This document shows, piece after piece, positions 1-7,981 of a DNA stretch of 64,000 nt (the stretch's first letter is position 1; every line of letters starts with the position of its first letter). Source of the DNA: Nocardioides marinus. GTDB lineage: Bacteria > Actinomycetota > Actinomycetes > Propionibacteriales > Nocardioidaceae. The position numbers and the translations under genes were made by a program. The stretch covers positions 3,920,001 to 3,984,000 of the forward strand of contig NZ_JACBZI010000001.1 in assembly GCF_013408145.1 (NCBI RefSeq), in the 5' to 3' direction. The notes under the pieces are model-generated. The model was given only the letters and a program-made list of their open reading frames with translations. It made no database searches and had not been told where the DNA came from.

Positions 1-860
1 CGGGCGGCGGCCACCTGCAGGGCCACCGCCATCACGGTGTTGGTCCCGAAGAGCAGCGCCAGCAGCTCACGCGGCGCGTCGGTCTCCTGCACCAGCCACA
101 GCGGGATGACGACGTTGAGCAGCACCTGGTGGGTCGAGAGCACGCCGTCGAAGGTCGACATCACCAGGAAGCCGCGGTTGCGCAGTGCCGCCCTCGGGTC
201 CTTGCGACGGCCCGAGACCGCCTCCAGCGCACCCTCGAGCGGCGACTCGGTCGGCGCGGCGGCCTCGTCCTCGCGGGAGAGGCGGGGCAGGCGCGTCACC
301 AGGACGGCGTTGGCGGCCAGGATCGCGGCGGTGACGATCGGGATGGCCATGATCGGGCCGTTGCCGGGCGCGGCGAGCGCCATGCCGCCGGCGCCCGCCC
401 CCAGCGTGTAGCCGACGTTGCGCGAGGCCCGCATGTAGGCCAGCGACCGCACCCGGGTCTCGCGGGGGAACACCTCGAACCGGTAGGCGTTGCGCCCGGC
501 CCGCGCCCACGTCTGCGCCAGGTCCAGCGCGATGGTCACGGCCACGAAGCCGGCGAACCCGTCGACCAGCACCCACGAGGCGAAGAGCAGCGCCTCGAGG
601 GCGCTGCCCAGGATCCAGGTACGCCGGGTGCCAACCCGGTCCGCGAGCCGACCCAGCGGGACGGACCCGGCGAAGACCGCCAGCCCACCGATGGTGAGCC
701 CGAGCCCGACCTGGGCGGCCGAGAGCCCCACGACCTGGGTGAAGTAGAACGCCGACCCGGTGAGGAACGCGCCCTCACCGAAGGCGGAGAGCACCGACTG
801 GTAGGACATCGCCCGGATCAACGGGTCGTCGGACAGGATCCTGCTCAGCACCCGGCCCAC
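1..860 (-). CDS. MFS transporter, C-terminus beyond window
   Basis: A major facilitator superfamily permease truncated by the left window edge; about 286 residues are visible. The translation has alternating hydrophobic helices, and the loop after helix 2 carries PLGRLADRVGTRR, the classical MFS loop 2-3 signature (G-x-L-a-D-r-x-G-r-r). A charged stretch rich in E/D/A after about residue 200 fits the central cytoplasmic loop between the two six-helix halves. The GTG at 860 was chosen because a GGGAGG ribosome site lies five bases upstream. The substrate cannot be told from the sequence. A long inverted repeat directly upstream (887-913) suggests control by a dimeric repressor. Membrane-transporter call is firm; the role is open. 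Confidence 0.85.
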   Translation of the reverse strand, partial: MGRVLSRILSDDPLIRAMSYQSVLSAFGEGAFLTGSAFYFTQVVGLSAAQVGLGLTIGGLAVFAGSVPLGRLADRVGTRRTWILGSALEALLFASWVLVDGFAGFVAVTIALDLAQTWARAGRNAYRFEVFPRETRVRSLAYMRASRNVGYTLGAGAGGMALAAPGNGPIMAIPIVTAAILAANAVLVTRLPRLSREDEAAAPTESPLEGALEAVSGRRKDPRAALRNRGFLVMSTFDGVLSTHQVLLNVVIPLWLVQETDAPRELLALLFGTNTVMAVALQVAAA

Positions 861-886
861 GCCGACCTCCCGAGGACGCAAACTCT

Positions 887-913
887 CTTGACGTCGAGAA
901 ACTCTACATCAAG
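887..913. promoter_or_regulatory. Inverted repeat, candidate operator of the MFS gene
   Basis: Two 12-base arms, CTTGACGTCGAG (887-898) and CTCTACATCAAG (902-913), separated by AAA, match as an inverted repeat at 10 of 12 positions. Each arm is itself nearly palindromic (TTGACGTCGA). It sits 27 bases upstream of the MFS start, where a repressor of the MarR or TetR type would bind. The regulator is not encoded next to it in this window, so the assignment is inference. Confidence 0.45.
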
Positions 914-920
914 GTAAACG

Positions 921-1904
921 TCACGTGCGGTGCCGCAGCGCCCACGCCTGCAGCCGCGAGTACCCCTTCACCGAGGCGCGGGGGAGCCGCCGCCAGGCCA
1001 GCCCCGGGTCGTCCTCGAGCGCCTCGTGCATCCCGTCGTCGACGAGCACCGTGCCCGGTCGGGCGAGCGAGGTCAGACGGGCGGCGATGTTGACCGTGGG
1101 GCCGAGCACGTCGCCCAGCCGCGTCACCACGTCGCCGTACGCGACACCCGCGCGGACCGCGGGGAACGGGTCCTCGTCGTCGGCGCCCATGGACACCAGC
1201 AGGTGCACGATGCGTGCCGCGTCGGCCGGGGTGTCGGCGACCAGCAGGACCTCGTCGCCGATGTTCTTGATGACCCGACCGCCATGGTCGAGCACGACCT
1301 CGGTCGAGCGGGACTCGAAGGTCTCGATCCAGCGGACCAGCTCCTCGTCGGCCATGGACCGCGACTGCGAGGTGAAGCCGACGATGTCGACGAACGCGAC
1401 GGCCAGCGGGGTGGTGTCGGAGGCGGTGGCCTCGGCGCCGGCCAGCAGCCTGCCCGCGGCGCCCGCGAGGTGGCGCCGCCACACGTAGGACTGCAGCCGC
1501 TCGACCCGCGGGACCACCTCGCCGGTGAGCATCGCCATCTGAGCCGTCGGGTCGCCGTCGGGATCGGCGGCCGCGACCCGGGCCATCAACGTGGTCTGCC
1601 ACTCCGCCAGCCGCGCGAACGAGCGACCCCAGGTGCGGACCAGCGCCGAGCGCGAGTCGTCGTCGAGGATGCCGAGACCGGTGAGGTCGACGGCCAGCTG
1701 GAGCGCCTCGACGTCGGCCTCGGTGAACGCCACGTCGTCGTCGGCGGTCGCGGGGAAGCCGAGCAGGCGCCACAGCTCCTGCGCCACCTCGACGGGTACG
1801 CCGACAGCCGCCGCGACCTCGACGCGGGTCAGCCCCGGACGACCGCCGAGCAGCAGCGCCTCGACGCCGTCCCCGTCCTGACCGGTCGGCTGGTCCGGAG
1901 CCAC
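921..1904 (-). CDS. Class III adenylate cyclase, Rv1264-like
   Basis: Makes cAMP from ATP. With the start used here (327 aa), residues about 15-150 form a helical N-terminal regulatory domain like that of the pH-sensing mycobacterial cyclase Rv1264, and residues about 165-300 form the catalytic domain. Visible catalytic positions are the metal Asp in FVDIVGF (D173), the second metal Asp in KNIGDE (D217, with the adenine-specifying Lys at 213), and the GPTVNIAAR segment with transition-state Asn272 and Arg276. All are intact, so an active homodimer is expected. It follows a stand-alone cyclic-nucleotide-binding gene. The start is uncertain: GTG 1904 is the first conventional start, but the frame stays open back to a CTG at 1970 that overlaps the preceding stop. 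Confidence 0.85.
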   Translation of the reverse strand: MAPDQPTGQDGDGVEALLLGGRPGLTRVEVAAAVGVPVEVAQELWRLLGFPATADDDVAFTEADVEALQLAVDLTGLGILDDDSRSALVRTWGRSFARLAEWQTTLMARVAAADPDGDPTAQMAMLTGEVVPRVERLQSYVWRRHLAGAAGRLLAGAEATASDTTPLAVAFVDIVGFTSQSRSMADEELVRWIETFESRSTEVVLDHGGRVIKNIGDEVLLVADTPADAARIVHLLVSMGADDEDPFPAVRAGVAYGDVVTRLGDVLGPTVNIAARLTSLARPGTVLVDDGMHEALEDDPGLAWRRLPRASVKGYSRLQAWALRHRT

Positions 1905-1966
1905 GGCCGGCGCCGCGTCCGGGCCGGGGGCCGGGTCGGGCGTCTGCTCGGGTGAGGGGGGTCGGC

Positions 1967-2344
1967 TCAGGAGTCGGACCCGCCCGAGAAGCGCTCCTTG
2001 GCCAGGCTCTCCAGCGCCTCCCCGAAGGACGGCATCTCCACGGCCAGGCGCTGCAGCTGGTCGGGGGTGAAGTGGATCAGCTCCAGGGGCGAGAGCGCCA
2101 CGATGCTCGCGGTGCGCAACGAGTGGTTGAGGATCGCCGCCTCGCCGACGATGTCGCCCGGGCCCAGCTGGGCGATCTCCTTGCCGTGCTGGCGGACCGA
2201 GACGGTGCCGGAGAGGATGATGTAGGCCTTGTCGGCTCCGGTCCGCTCGGAGATCGGGGCCCACCCCTCGGGCAGGGTCACGCGGGTCCCCGCGGAGCTG
2301 ATCTTGGCGATCTCCTCCGGGCTGAACGAGCTGAAGAACGACAT
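1967..2344 (-). CDS. Stand-alone cyclic nucleotide-binding domain protein
   Basis: A 125-residue protein made only of a cNMP-binding beta-barrel (Crp/EPAC type). The phosphate-binding cassette is seen as GEAAILNHSLRTAS, with the Gly-Glu pair and the Arg that grips the cyclic phosphate. No helix-turn-helix follows, so it is not a Crp-type transcription factor; it probably acts as a cAMP-sensing partner. The ATG at 2344 is preceded by GGAAGGG at good spacing. It is the gene immediately upstream of an adenylate cyclase, with less than 70 bases between them, so sensor and synthase are probably co-transcribed. Binding of cAMP rather than cGMP is inferred from this context. Confidence 0.82.
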   Translation of the reverse strand: MSFFSSFSPEEIAKISSAGTRVTLPEGWAPISERTGADKAYIILSGTVSVRQHGKEIAQLGPGDIVGEAAILNHSLRTASIVALSPLELIHFTPDQLQRLAVEMPSFGEALESLAKERFSGGSDS

Positions 2345-2484
2345 GGGTTCCCTTCCGAAGCGTGGTGGTCCTCCCGCGACGCATCCTCGCCGAGGTGTGT
2401 CAGCGGTGTAAAGCAGAGGTCTTGCAGATCACCGCAGGTCAGCGGCGGGTCGGCCGCAGGTCGGCCCGGGTGCCAGCCCCGGCG

Positions 2485-3702
2485 TCAGAGCGGGTCCCGG
2501 GTGATCGGGCAGCTCATGCAGCGCGGTCCGCCGCGGCCCGAGCCGAGCTCGGAGCCGGCGATGCGCACGACCTCGATCCCGGCCTCCTCGAGCCGCTCGT
2601 TGGTCTGGTCGTTGCGCTCGTAGGCGACCGCCACCCGCGGGGCCAGGGCCAGGGTGTTGTTGCCGTCGTCCCACTGCTCGCGCTCGGCGGTGACCGGGTC
2701 CAGGCCGGTGTCGATGCGGTGCAGCTGGTCGATGCCCATGGCCTTGGCCGCGGCCAGGAGGAACGGCTCGGGCGGGGCGACGTCGAGCCTGAGCGTCGCC
2801 TCGTCGCCGTCCTCGGCCAGGGTCACGGCGTGGGCGACGAGGTGGTCGGCGACGTTGGGGTACATCACGACCTTGTCGACGTCGACCAGCGTGCAGATGG
2901 TGTCGAGGTGCATGGTCGCCCGCTCCTGGGCGATCGGCACCGCCAGGACGGTGCGGGCCAGGCCGGCGTGGAAGACCTGGCGGGCGAAGCGCTCGACACC
3001 GGCGGGCGTCGTACGCTCCCCGACGCCCACGGCGATGACGCCGGGCGCGAGGTGCAGGACGTCGCCGCCCTCCACGTGCTCGGAGTGCCAGCCGTGGATC
3101 TTGCGGGTGCCGCGGAAGCGCGGGTGCTCGGTGTAGATCAGCTCGGTCAGCTGGGTCTCGCGTGCCCGCGCGGGCATCGCCAGCGAGGTCACGGCCACCC
3201 GGTCGCGCACCCACACGCTGGAGTCGCGGGTGAACAGCAGGTTCGGCAGCGGGTCGACGAGGAAGTCGTACGGCGAGAGCAGCGAGGTCACCAGGCCGAA
3301 CCCGCCACGCACCTCGTCGTTGCGGATGCCGGCGGTGAGGTAGGCCGTGAGCTCCTCGGGGGAGGCGTCGTGGAGGAAGTGCGCGAGGTAGGCGCGCAGC
3401 GTGTCGCCGAGGTGCAACCCCGAGAGGGCGGCGGTGATCGCGTGGTTGCGGGCGATCTCGTCCTGCAGGGTCTCGGTCAGCAGCTCGGTGAGGTAGAGGA
3501 CCTCGACGTCGCGGCTGCGCAGGGCCTCCGCGAACGCGTCGTGCTCCTCCTGGGCCCGTGCCACCCACGGGATCCCGTCGAAGAGCAGCCGGTCGTTGTT
3601 CCTGGGGGTGAGGCGCTTGAGCTCGTGGCCGGGGCGGTGCAGCATCACCGTCCGGAGGCGACCGACCTCGCTGTCGGCGTAGTGGGCGGGGCTCTGGGTC
3701 AT
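2485..3702 (-). CDS. arcA: Arginine deiminase
   Basis: Hydrolyses L-arginine to citrulline and ammonia, the first step of the arginine deiminase pathway. The 405-residue length is normal. Guanidino-modifying superfamily signatures are visible: FTRDSSVWV with a substrate Asp, HVEGGDVL (Glu/Asp), [11 protein letters not shown] with the catalytic His, and the C-terminal MSCP with the nucleophilic Cys (about residue 398). The start ATG at 3702 gives the usual N-terminus reading into [12 protein letters not shown]. No ornithine carbamoyltransferase, carbamate kinase or arginine/ornithine antiporter lies beside it, so it is an orphan arcA, as is common in actinobacteria. A short perfect inverted repeat about 65 bases upstream may control it. 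Confidence 0.93.
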   Translation of the reverse strand: MTQSPAHYADSEVGRLRTVMLHRPGHELKRLTPRNNDRLLFDGIPWVARAQEEHDAFAEALRSRDVEVLYLTELLTETLQDEIARNHAITAALSGLHLGDTLRAYLAHFLHDASPEELTAYLTAGIRNDEVRGGFGLVTSLLSPYDFLVDPLPNLLFTRDSSVWVRDRVAVTSLAMPARARETQLTELIYTEHPRFRGTRKIHGWHSEHVEGGDVLHLAPGVIAVGVGERTTPAGVERFARQVFHAGLARTVLAVPIAQERATMHLDTICTLVDVDKVVMYPNVADHLVAHAVTLAEDGDEATLRLDVAPPEPFLLAAAKAMGIDQLHRIDTGLDPVTAEREQWDDGNNTLALAPRVAVAYERNDQTNERLEEAGIEVVRIAGSELGSGRGGPRCMSCPITRDPL

Positions 3703-3765
3703 GGGGTCACCCTAGGGCGTCGAAGCGGTCCGCCCGCGGTGCACGTGCACGTCACACCGGCGGAC

Positions 3766-3785
3766 CAATACCTGGTGGGGTATTG
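3766..3785. promoter_or_regulatory. Perfect 7-bp inverted repeat upstream of arcA
   Basis: CAATACC (3766-3772) and GGTATTG (3779-3785) are separated by TGGTGG. It lies between arcA (minus strand) and a small plus-strand gene and is relatively AT-rich, so it may be the operator of either. Geometry is typical of TetR-type sites, but no regulator is adjacent. Confidence 0.35.
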
Positions 3786-3875
3786 CTGTCAACGGAAGGC
3801 CGCGATCTTATGGTCATATATGTCAGGGGGGCATGAACCCTTCGTGCGCTCCCTGCCGTTGTGGCTGAGGCCGAC

Positions 3876-4214
3876 ATGGGGGGCTTGTTCGGCGTGGATT
3901 GGGACATCGAGGTAGCGATCGAGCGTCACTCTGCTAGCGCGCTCGCGTGGGACCGCGAGTCCGCTCGACTGACCTACCGCGACTCCGACGGCGTGGTCGC
4001 CTTCCTCGACATCAGCGAGGCCGACCTGCGCACCTGGCTGCAGATCCTGCTCCTCTCGAGCTTCGCCCCGGCCACCCGCGAGCCCTCCCACGAGCGCGCC
4101 ATCCGCGAGATGGCCGGCAAGTGCCGCCACCACGCCAGCGTCGGCGAGGACCCGTTCACCGGGCTGCGCGAGCGCCGCGCCAGCTCCACGGCCCGGCCCA
4201 GCCTGGCCGGCTGA
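3876..4214 (+). CDS. Hypothetical protein, 112 aa
   Basis: A small soluble protein I do not recognise. Third codon positions are strongly GC-rich through most of the frame, which argues that it is coding. It starts with a mixed segment (VDWDIEVAIERH), has a likely beta-hairpin (RLTYRDSDGVVAFLDI) followed by a helical stretch, and ends in an Arg/Ser/Ala-rich tail. No catalytic motif or membrane helix is visible. ATG 3876 is preferred because GAGG lies five bases upstream; GTG 3861 in the same frame has no ribosome site. It converges with the prephenate dehydratase gene with only two bases between the stops. Confidence 0.6.
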   Translation: MGGLFGVDWDIEVAIERHSASALAWDRESARLTYRDSDGVVAFLDISEADLRTWLQILLLSSFAPATREPSHERAIREMAGKCRHHASVGEDPFTGLRERRASSTARPSLAG

Positions 4215-4216
4215 CC

Positions 4217-5059
4217 TCAGACCCAGCGGAAGCGGTCCGCCGGGTAGACGCCGAGGATCGTGACGTCGGTGGTGAAGAAGGCCAGCTCCTCCAGTGCGTT
4301 GCGCAGCGGTGTCTCGTCGGGGTGACCGTCGACCTCGGCGAGGAACTGGGTGGCGGTGAACTGCCCGTCGACCATGTAGCTCTCGAGCTTGGTCATGTTG
4401 ACGCCGTTGGTCGCGAAGCCGCCCAGCGCCTTGTAGAGCGCAGCCGGGAGGTTGCGCACGTTGAACACGAACGTCGTGACGACCGGGCCGTTGCCGGCCG
4501 GGGCCTGCACGAAGTCGCGGGAGAGCACCACGAAGCGGGTGGTGTTGTGGTCCTCGTCCTCGACGTCGGTCGCCAGCACGTCGAGGCCGTAGATCTGTGC
4601 GGCCAGGGGCGGGCTGATGGAGGCCTGGCTCGGGTCGGCGGCCTCGGCGACCTCGCGGGCGGCGCCCGCGGTGTCGCCGGAGATCAGCGGGGTCAGGCCG
4701 TGCTCGCGGATGATCCTGCGGCACTGGCCCAGCGCGTGCACGTGGCTGTGCACGGTGCGGATGGTCTCCAGCGTCGCGCCCGGCACACCCATGAGGTGGA
4801 AGCGGATCCGCAGGAAGTGCTCGGCGACGATGTGCAGCCCGCTGCCGGGCAGGAAGTGGTGGATGTCGGCGACCCGGCCGGCGATCGAGTTGTCGATCGG
4901 GATCATCGCCAGCTCGGCCTCGCCGGAGGTCACCGCGGCGAAGACGTCCTCGAACGAGGCGCACGGCAGCGCCTCGAGCTCGGGGTAGTGCTCCTGGCAC
5001 ACGATGTGGGAGTTGGCGCCCGGCTCTCCCTGGTAGGCGATGCGTCGCGGGTTCGGCAC
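4217..5059 (-). CDS. pheA: Prephenate dehydratase
   Basis: Converts prephenate to phenylpyruvate in phenylalanine synthesis. The 280-residue protein has the periplasmic-binding-like catalytic domain (about 1-185), including the NTTRFVVLS signature with its essential Thr-Arg-Phe, followed by a C-terminal ACT domain (about 195-275) that normally binds phenylalanine. In the ACT domain the usual ESRP allosteric motif reads ESYM, which may alter feedback sensitivity. GTG 5059 gives an N-terminus leading at once into RIAYQGEPGANS, the expected first strand. There is no chorismate mutase domain, as usual for actinobacteria. Confidence 0.92.
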   Translation of the reverse strand: MPNPRRIAYQGEPGANSHIVCQEHYPELEALPCASFEDVFAAVTSGEAELAMIPIDNSIAGRVADIHHFLPGSGLHIVAEHFLRIRFHLMGVPGATLETIRTVHSHVHALGQCRRIIREHGLTPLISGDTAGAAREVAEAADPSQASISPPLAAQIYGLDVLATDVEDEDHNTTRFVVLSRDFVQAPAGNGPVVTTFVFNVRNLPAALYKALGGFATNGVNMTKLESYMVDGQFTATQFLAEVDGHPDETPLRNALEELAFFTTDVTILGVYPADRFRWV

Positions 5060-5082
5060 CTGCGCAGTCTAGGTTTTCCTGC

Positions 5083-5481
5083 GTGGTGGTCCTGGACGTG
5101 TTCACGCTCGTGGTCGCACTCGCCGCCCTCGGGTGCGCGGTGCTCGCCCTCCGGACGGTGCGCGCCGGCGTACGCCGCGAGGGGCCGGACGCGCTGCCCG
5201 AGGACGTCCTGGGGCTGCGCCAGGAGGTCGCGGCGCTGCGGGCGGAGGGCCGCGACGCGCTGCGCCACCTCGCCGCGGTGCGCTACGACGCCTTCGGTGA
5301 CATGGGCGGTCACCTGTCCTGGTCGGTCGCGCTGCTCGACGATGGCGGCAACGGCGTGGTGCTCACCTCGATCCACGGCCGCTCCGAGGCGCGGACCTAC
5401 GCCAAGTCCGTGTCCGCCTGGCGCTGCGACCAGCAGCTCTCCCCCGAGGAGACCGAGGCGATCGAGGCCGCCCGCCCCTGA
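5083..5481 (+). CDS. DUF4446 family membrane-anchored protein
   Basis: A 132-residue protein with one N-terminal transmembrane helix (about 5-27), a short helical linker, and the conserved DUF4446 core: VRYDAFGDMGGHLSWS, then GVVLTSIHGR and a C-terminal LSPEETEAIEAA helix. The family is widespread in actinobacteria and firmicutes and has no established function. Start GTG 5083 opens just after a divergent gap of only 23 bases from pheA, so the two genes share a very compact promoter region. A hairpin after the stop separates it from the convergent GIDE gene. Confidence 0.8.
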   Translation: MVVLDVFTLVVALAALGCAVLALRTVRAGVRREGPDALPEDVLGLRQEVAALRAEGRDALRHLAAVRYDAFGDMGGHLSWSVALLDDGGNGVVLTSIHGRSEARTYAKSVSAWRCDQQLSPEETEAIEAARP

Positions 5482-5483
5482 CC

Positions 5484-5509
5484 CGCCGAAGCGTCGCTCA
5501 CGCTCGGCG
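5484..5509. terminator. Hairpin between convergent genes
   Basis: CGCCGA plus GCGT on the left pair with ACGC plus TCGGCG on the right, leaving a one-base bulge and a five-base loop. It fills the gap between two converging stops and could terminate from both sides. There is no clear T-run. Confidence 0.5.
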
Positions 5510-6250
5510 TCAGAGCAGCGAGACGAGACCGACCAGGGCGAGGACGACCGCGGCGGCGCCGGCGACCTTGGCCACGATGCTTGCGGTGCGGGCCGAGCCG
5601 GCAGCGGAGTCGAGCAGCTGCTCCTCGGAGCGGGTGGTGACGACCAGGTCGCCCTTGGCCGGCTTGCGGAGGGTGAGGACGCCCCCGTCGTCGCTGACCT
5701 CGCCGGCGACGAAGAGCCGGGTGCCGGGCTCGAGGACCCACTCCTCGTGCTCGAAGCCGATCGTGTCGCGGCCCCCGCCCCGCCGGCCCTCGCGGAACTC
5801 CGAGAGCGACTTGCGCGCCCCGTCCACCCCGCCCGAGGCTTCGACGAGCACCTCGCCGGTGCCGTCGCGCAGCACGAACGGGGTCGTCGAGGTCTGCGAG
5901 GTGACCGTCTCCTCGGCGGTGGAGGTGGACTTCTCGCCCTCGGAGTCCTTGGTGACCTTCGTGTAGCGGCGGGTCACGGTGTGCCGGTGCCACACGCAGG
6001 GCGTGCCGGTCTCGGGGGAGGTCAGCCGCCCGCCGGGCCCGGGGTGCGCCTCACCGCTGAGCTCGACCACCTCGCGGTAGGAGCCCGCCCCGGCCGCACC
6101 GGTCGCGGCGGCCGCGACCTCGGTCAGCGTGGCGACCGTCGAGGTCTCCGTGGCGAGCAGCCGGCCACGGCGCCGGGTCGCGGAGCGCCCCGTCCACCAG
6201 GCGATGCCGGCGACGACGGCGGCGAGCAGAGCGACGAGGAACCAGCCCAT
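5510..6250 (-). CDS. GIDE domain membrane protein
   Basis: A 246-residue protein with transmembrane helices at both ends (about 2-20 and 220-245) enclosing a GIDE domain, the module named after the growth inhibitor and E3 ligase MULAN/GIDE. Typical features are SGEAHPGPGGRLTSPETGTPCVWHRHTV (conserved cysteine and histidines), a central charged stretch, the EWVLEPGTRLFVAGEV motif and a final hydrophobic anchor. No RING finger is present, so it is not a ubiquitin ligase; the bacterial function is unknown. The two-helix topology matches the eukaryotic mitochondrial homologue. The start at 6250 begins directly with the first membrane helix. Confidence 0.75.
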   Translation of the reverse strand: MGWFLVALLAAVVAGIAWWTGRSATRRRGRLLATETSTVATLTEVAAAATGAAGAGSYREVVELSGEAHPGPGGRLTSPETGTPCVWHRHTVTRRYTKVTKDSEGEKSTSTAEETVTSQTSTTPFVLRDGTGEVLVEASGGVDGARKSLSEFREGRRGGGRDTIGFEHEEWVLEPGTRLFVAGEVSDDGGVLTLRKPAKGDLVVTTRSEEQLLDSAAGSARTASIVAKVAGAAAVVLALVGLVSLL

Positions 6251-6329
6251 GGCCCCGACCCTCCCAGAACCAGCCTGCCTCGGGAAGGGCGGTCAGGACC
6301 GGTACGACGGTGGGAGCGGGTGGTGCCGC

Positions 6330-7919
6330 TCAGCGCGGGACGCGCACCAGCACCCGGCCGTGGACGCAGCGCATCCGCAGCTCGCGTCCGGGGCCGATGG
6401 AGTCCCCGTCGAGCTGGCGCGGGGTCTCCGAGGCGGCCCGGACGACGACGGAGGAGCCGGTGCGCCGGTCGACGAGCTCGTCGGTGTGGCGCAGCTTCAG
6501 CAGCACCCGCCAGGCCAGCGGGATCCAGGAGAAGAAGTTCTTCGGGTGCAGGATCACCACGTCGAGCAGGCCGTCGTCGATGGCCGCGTCGGGCAGCAGC
6601 GGCATGCCCGCCTGGAGGAAGCCGACGTTGCCGACGACGACGGTGCGGGCGCGGTGCTTGGTGAACTCCCCGCCGTCGACGGAGATCTCCACCTTCACCG
6701 CGGGGAACATCAGCGACTTCAGCCCGGAGAGGACGTAGGCCAGCCAGCCCACGCGCTTCTTGATGTCCTCGTTGACGCCCTCCATGATCGCGGCGTCGAA
6801 GCCCATGCCGGCCATCACCATGAAGTGCGAGTCCTCGATCCCGTCGCCGGAGACCTCGACCATGTCGATGGCGCGGTCCTGGCCGGTGAGGCCCACGTCG
6901 ATCGCGGCGCGCAGGTAGAGCGGGATGTCGAGGTTGCGGGCCAGCAGGTTGCCGGTGCCGGCGGGCACGATGCCGACCGGGATGCCGGTGCCGGCGAGCT
7001 CGGCGCACACCTCGCGCACGGTCCCGTCGCCGCCGCAGACGAGCACGAGGTCGGCGCCGGCCACGGCGGCCTCCTCGGCCATGCCGGTGCCGGGGTCCTC
7101 GACGGTGGTGAGGTGCCAGGTCGGGTCGGCCCACCCGGCCTCGCGGGCCATGCCGGTGACGGTCGACTTGAAGACGTCGACGTCCTCGACCTTGATCGGG
7201 TTGAGCACGACGGCCAGCCGACGCGTCGAGGGCACCGCCTGCGGCAGCGGCTCGGCCTTCTGGGCGTGGCTGCGCGGCAACGGCGAGTACGCCGCCAGGA
7301 CCACCAGCAGGATGCCCGCACCGAGCAGCACCCCACCGACGACGTCGCTGGGGAAGTGCCGGCCGAGCAGCACGCGGTCCAGGCACACGCCCACGACGAC
7401 GAGCCCGACCGCGGCGTACACGAGGCGGCGCACGGTGGCGCGACGCACCAGCATCAGCACCAGCACGCAGACCACGCCCCCGAGCGCGGCGACCGACGAG
7501 GCGTGGCCCGAGGGGAAGGCGTTGGACTCCAGCAGCGCCTCGGGGTTCTGCCAGTCCGGGCGCTCACGGCCGATCCACACCTTCAGCCAGGTCGTGGCCA
7601 GCGCGGTGAGGCCGGGGACGACGAGGGCCACGACCGCCGCGCGGCGGTGCCCGCGCAGGAGCATCACCAGCCCGGTGGCGATGGTGAGGACCGTCATGCC
7701 GGTCGTGCCGAAGGTCAGCTCGATCCAGCGCAGCAGGTCGTAGGCGCGGGTCCCGGCCTCGACGTAGGGCACGTCGGGGCCGCCACCGCGGGCGTCGACG
7801 TCGGCCAGCGGACCCCAGCCCTCGGTGACCGCGAACGCCAGCAGGGCGAGGGTCGCGAGGCAGGCGAGACCCCAGCCGAGCAGCAGGGAGCGGGAGCGGT
7901 CGAGCACGCGCCACAGCAT
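6330..7919 (-). CDS. PAP2 phosphatase-diacylglycerol kinase fusion
   Basis: A 529-residue two-enzyme fusion for membrane lipid turnover. The N-terminal half (about 1-215) is a multi-helix PAP2 phosphatase with the three family motifs: KVWIGRERP, PSGHAS and the later RVLLGRHFPSDVVGG. After a linker comes a soluble diacylglycerol/sphingosine kinase catalytic domain (about 230-525) with the nucleotide loop CGGDGTVREV and PAGTGNLLARN. It could interconvert diacylglycerol or polyprenol and the phosphorylated form at the membrane. ATG 7919 follows a G-rich ribosome site and places the first helix right after the start. It is divergent from serS with a 62-base shared promoter region. Confidence 0.88.
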   Translation of the reverse strand: MLWRVLDRSRSLLLGWGLACLATLALLAFAVTEGWGPLADVDARGGGPDVPYVEAGTRAYDLLRWIELTFGTTGMTVLTIATGLVMLLRGHRRAAVVALVVPGLTALATTWLKVWIGRERPDWQNPEALLESNAFPSGHASSVAALGGVVCVLVLMLVRRATVRRLVYAAVGLVVVGVCLDRVLLGRHFPSDVVGGVLLGAGILLVVLAAYSPLPRSHAQKAEPLPQAVPSTRRLAVVLNPIKVEDVDVFKSTVTGMAREAGWADPTWHLTTVEDPGTGMAEEAAVAGADLVLVCGGDGTVREVCAELAGTGIPVGIVPAGTGNLLARNLDIPLYLRAAIDVGLTGQDRAIDMVEVSGDGIEDSHFMVMAGMGFDAAIMEGVNEDIKKRVGWLAYVLSGLKSLMFPAVKVEISVDGGEFTKHRARTVVVGNVGFLQAGMPLLPDAAIDDGLLDVVILHPKNFFSWIPLAWRVLLKLRHTDELVDRRTGSSVVVRAASETPRQLDGDSIGPGRELRMRCVHGRVLVRVPR

Positions 7920-7981
7920 GGCAGAGCCCCCACCCACAACCGGGGTGAGGACAGCCCCACCCCAGGGATAGCCTTCACGAC

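Noticed and set aside
921..2384. A single 487-residue cyclase including the upstream region
   Set aside because: The extra N-terminus is a frame shadow of the cNMP-binding gene and has no conserved sequence.
3947..6664. A 905-codon open frame on the plus strand across pheA, DUF4446 and the GIDE gene
   Set aside because: It is antisense or out of frame to three recognised genes, has a His/Arg/Gly-rich translation without domains, and arises from high GC content.
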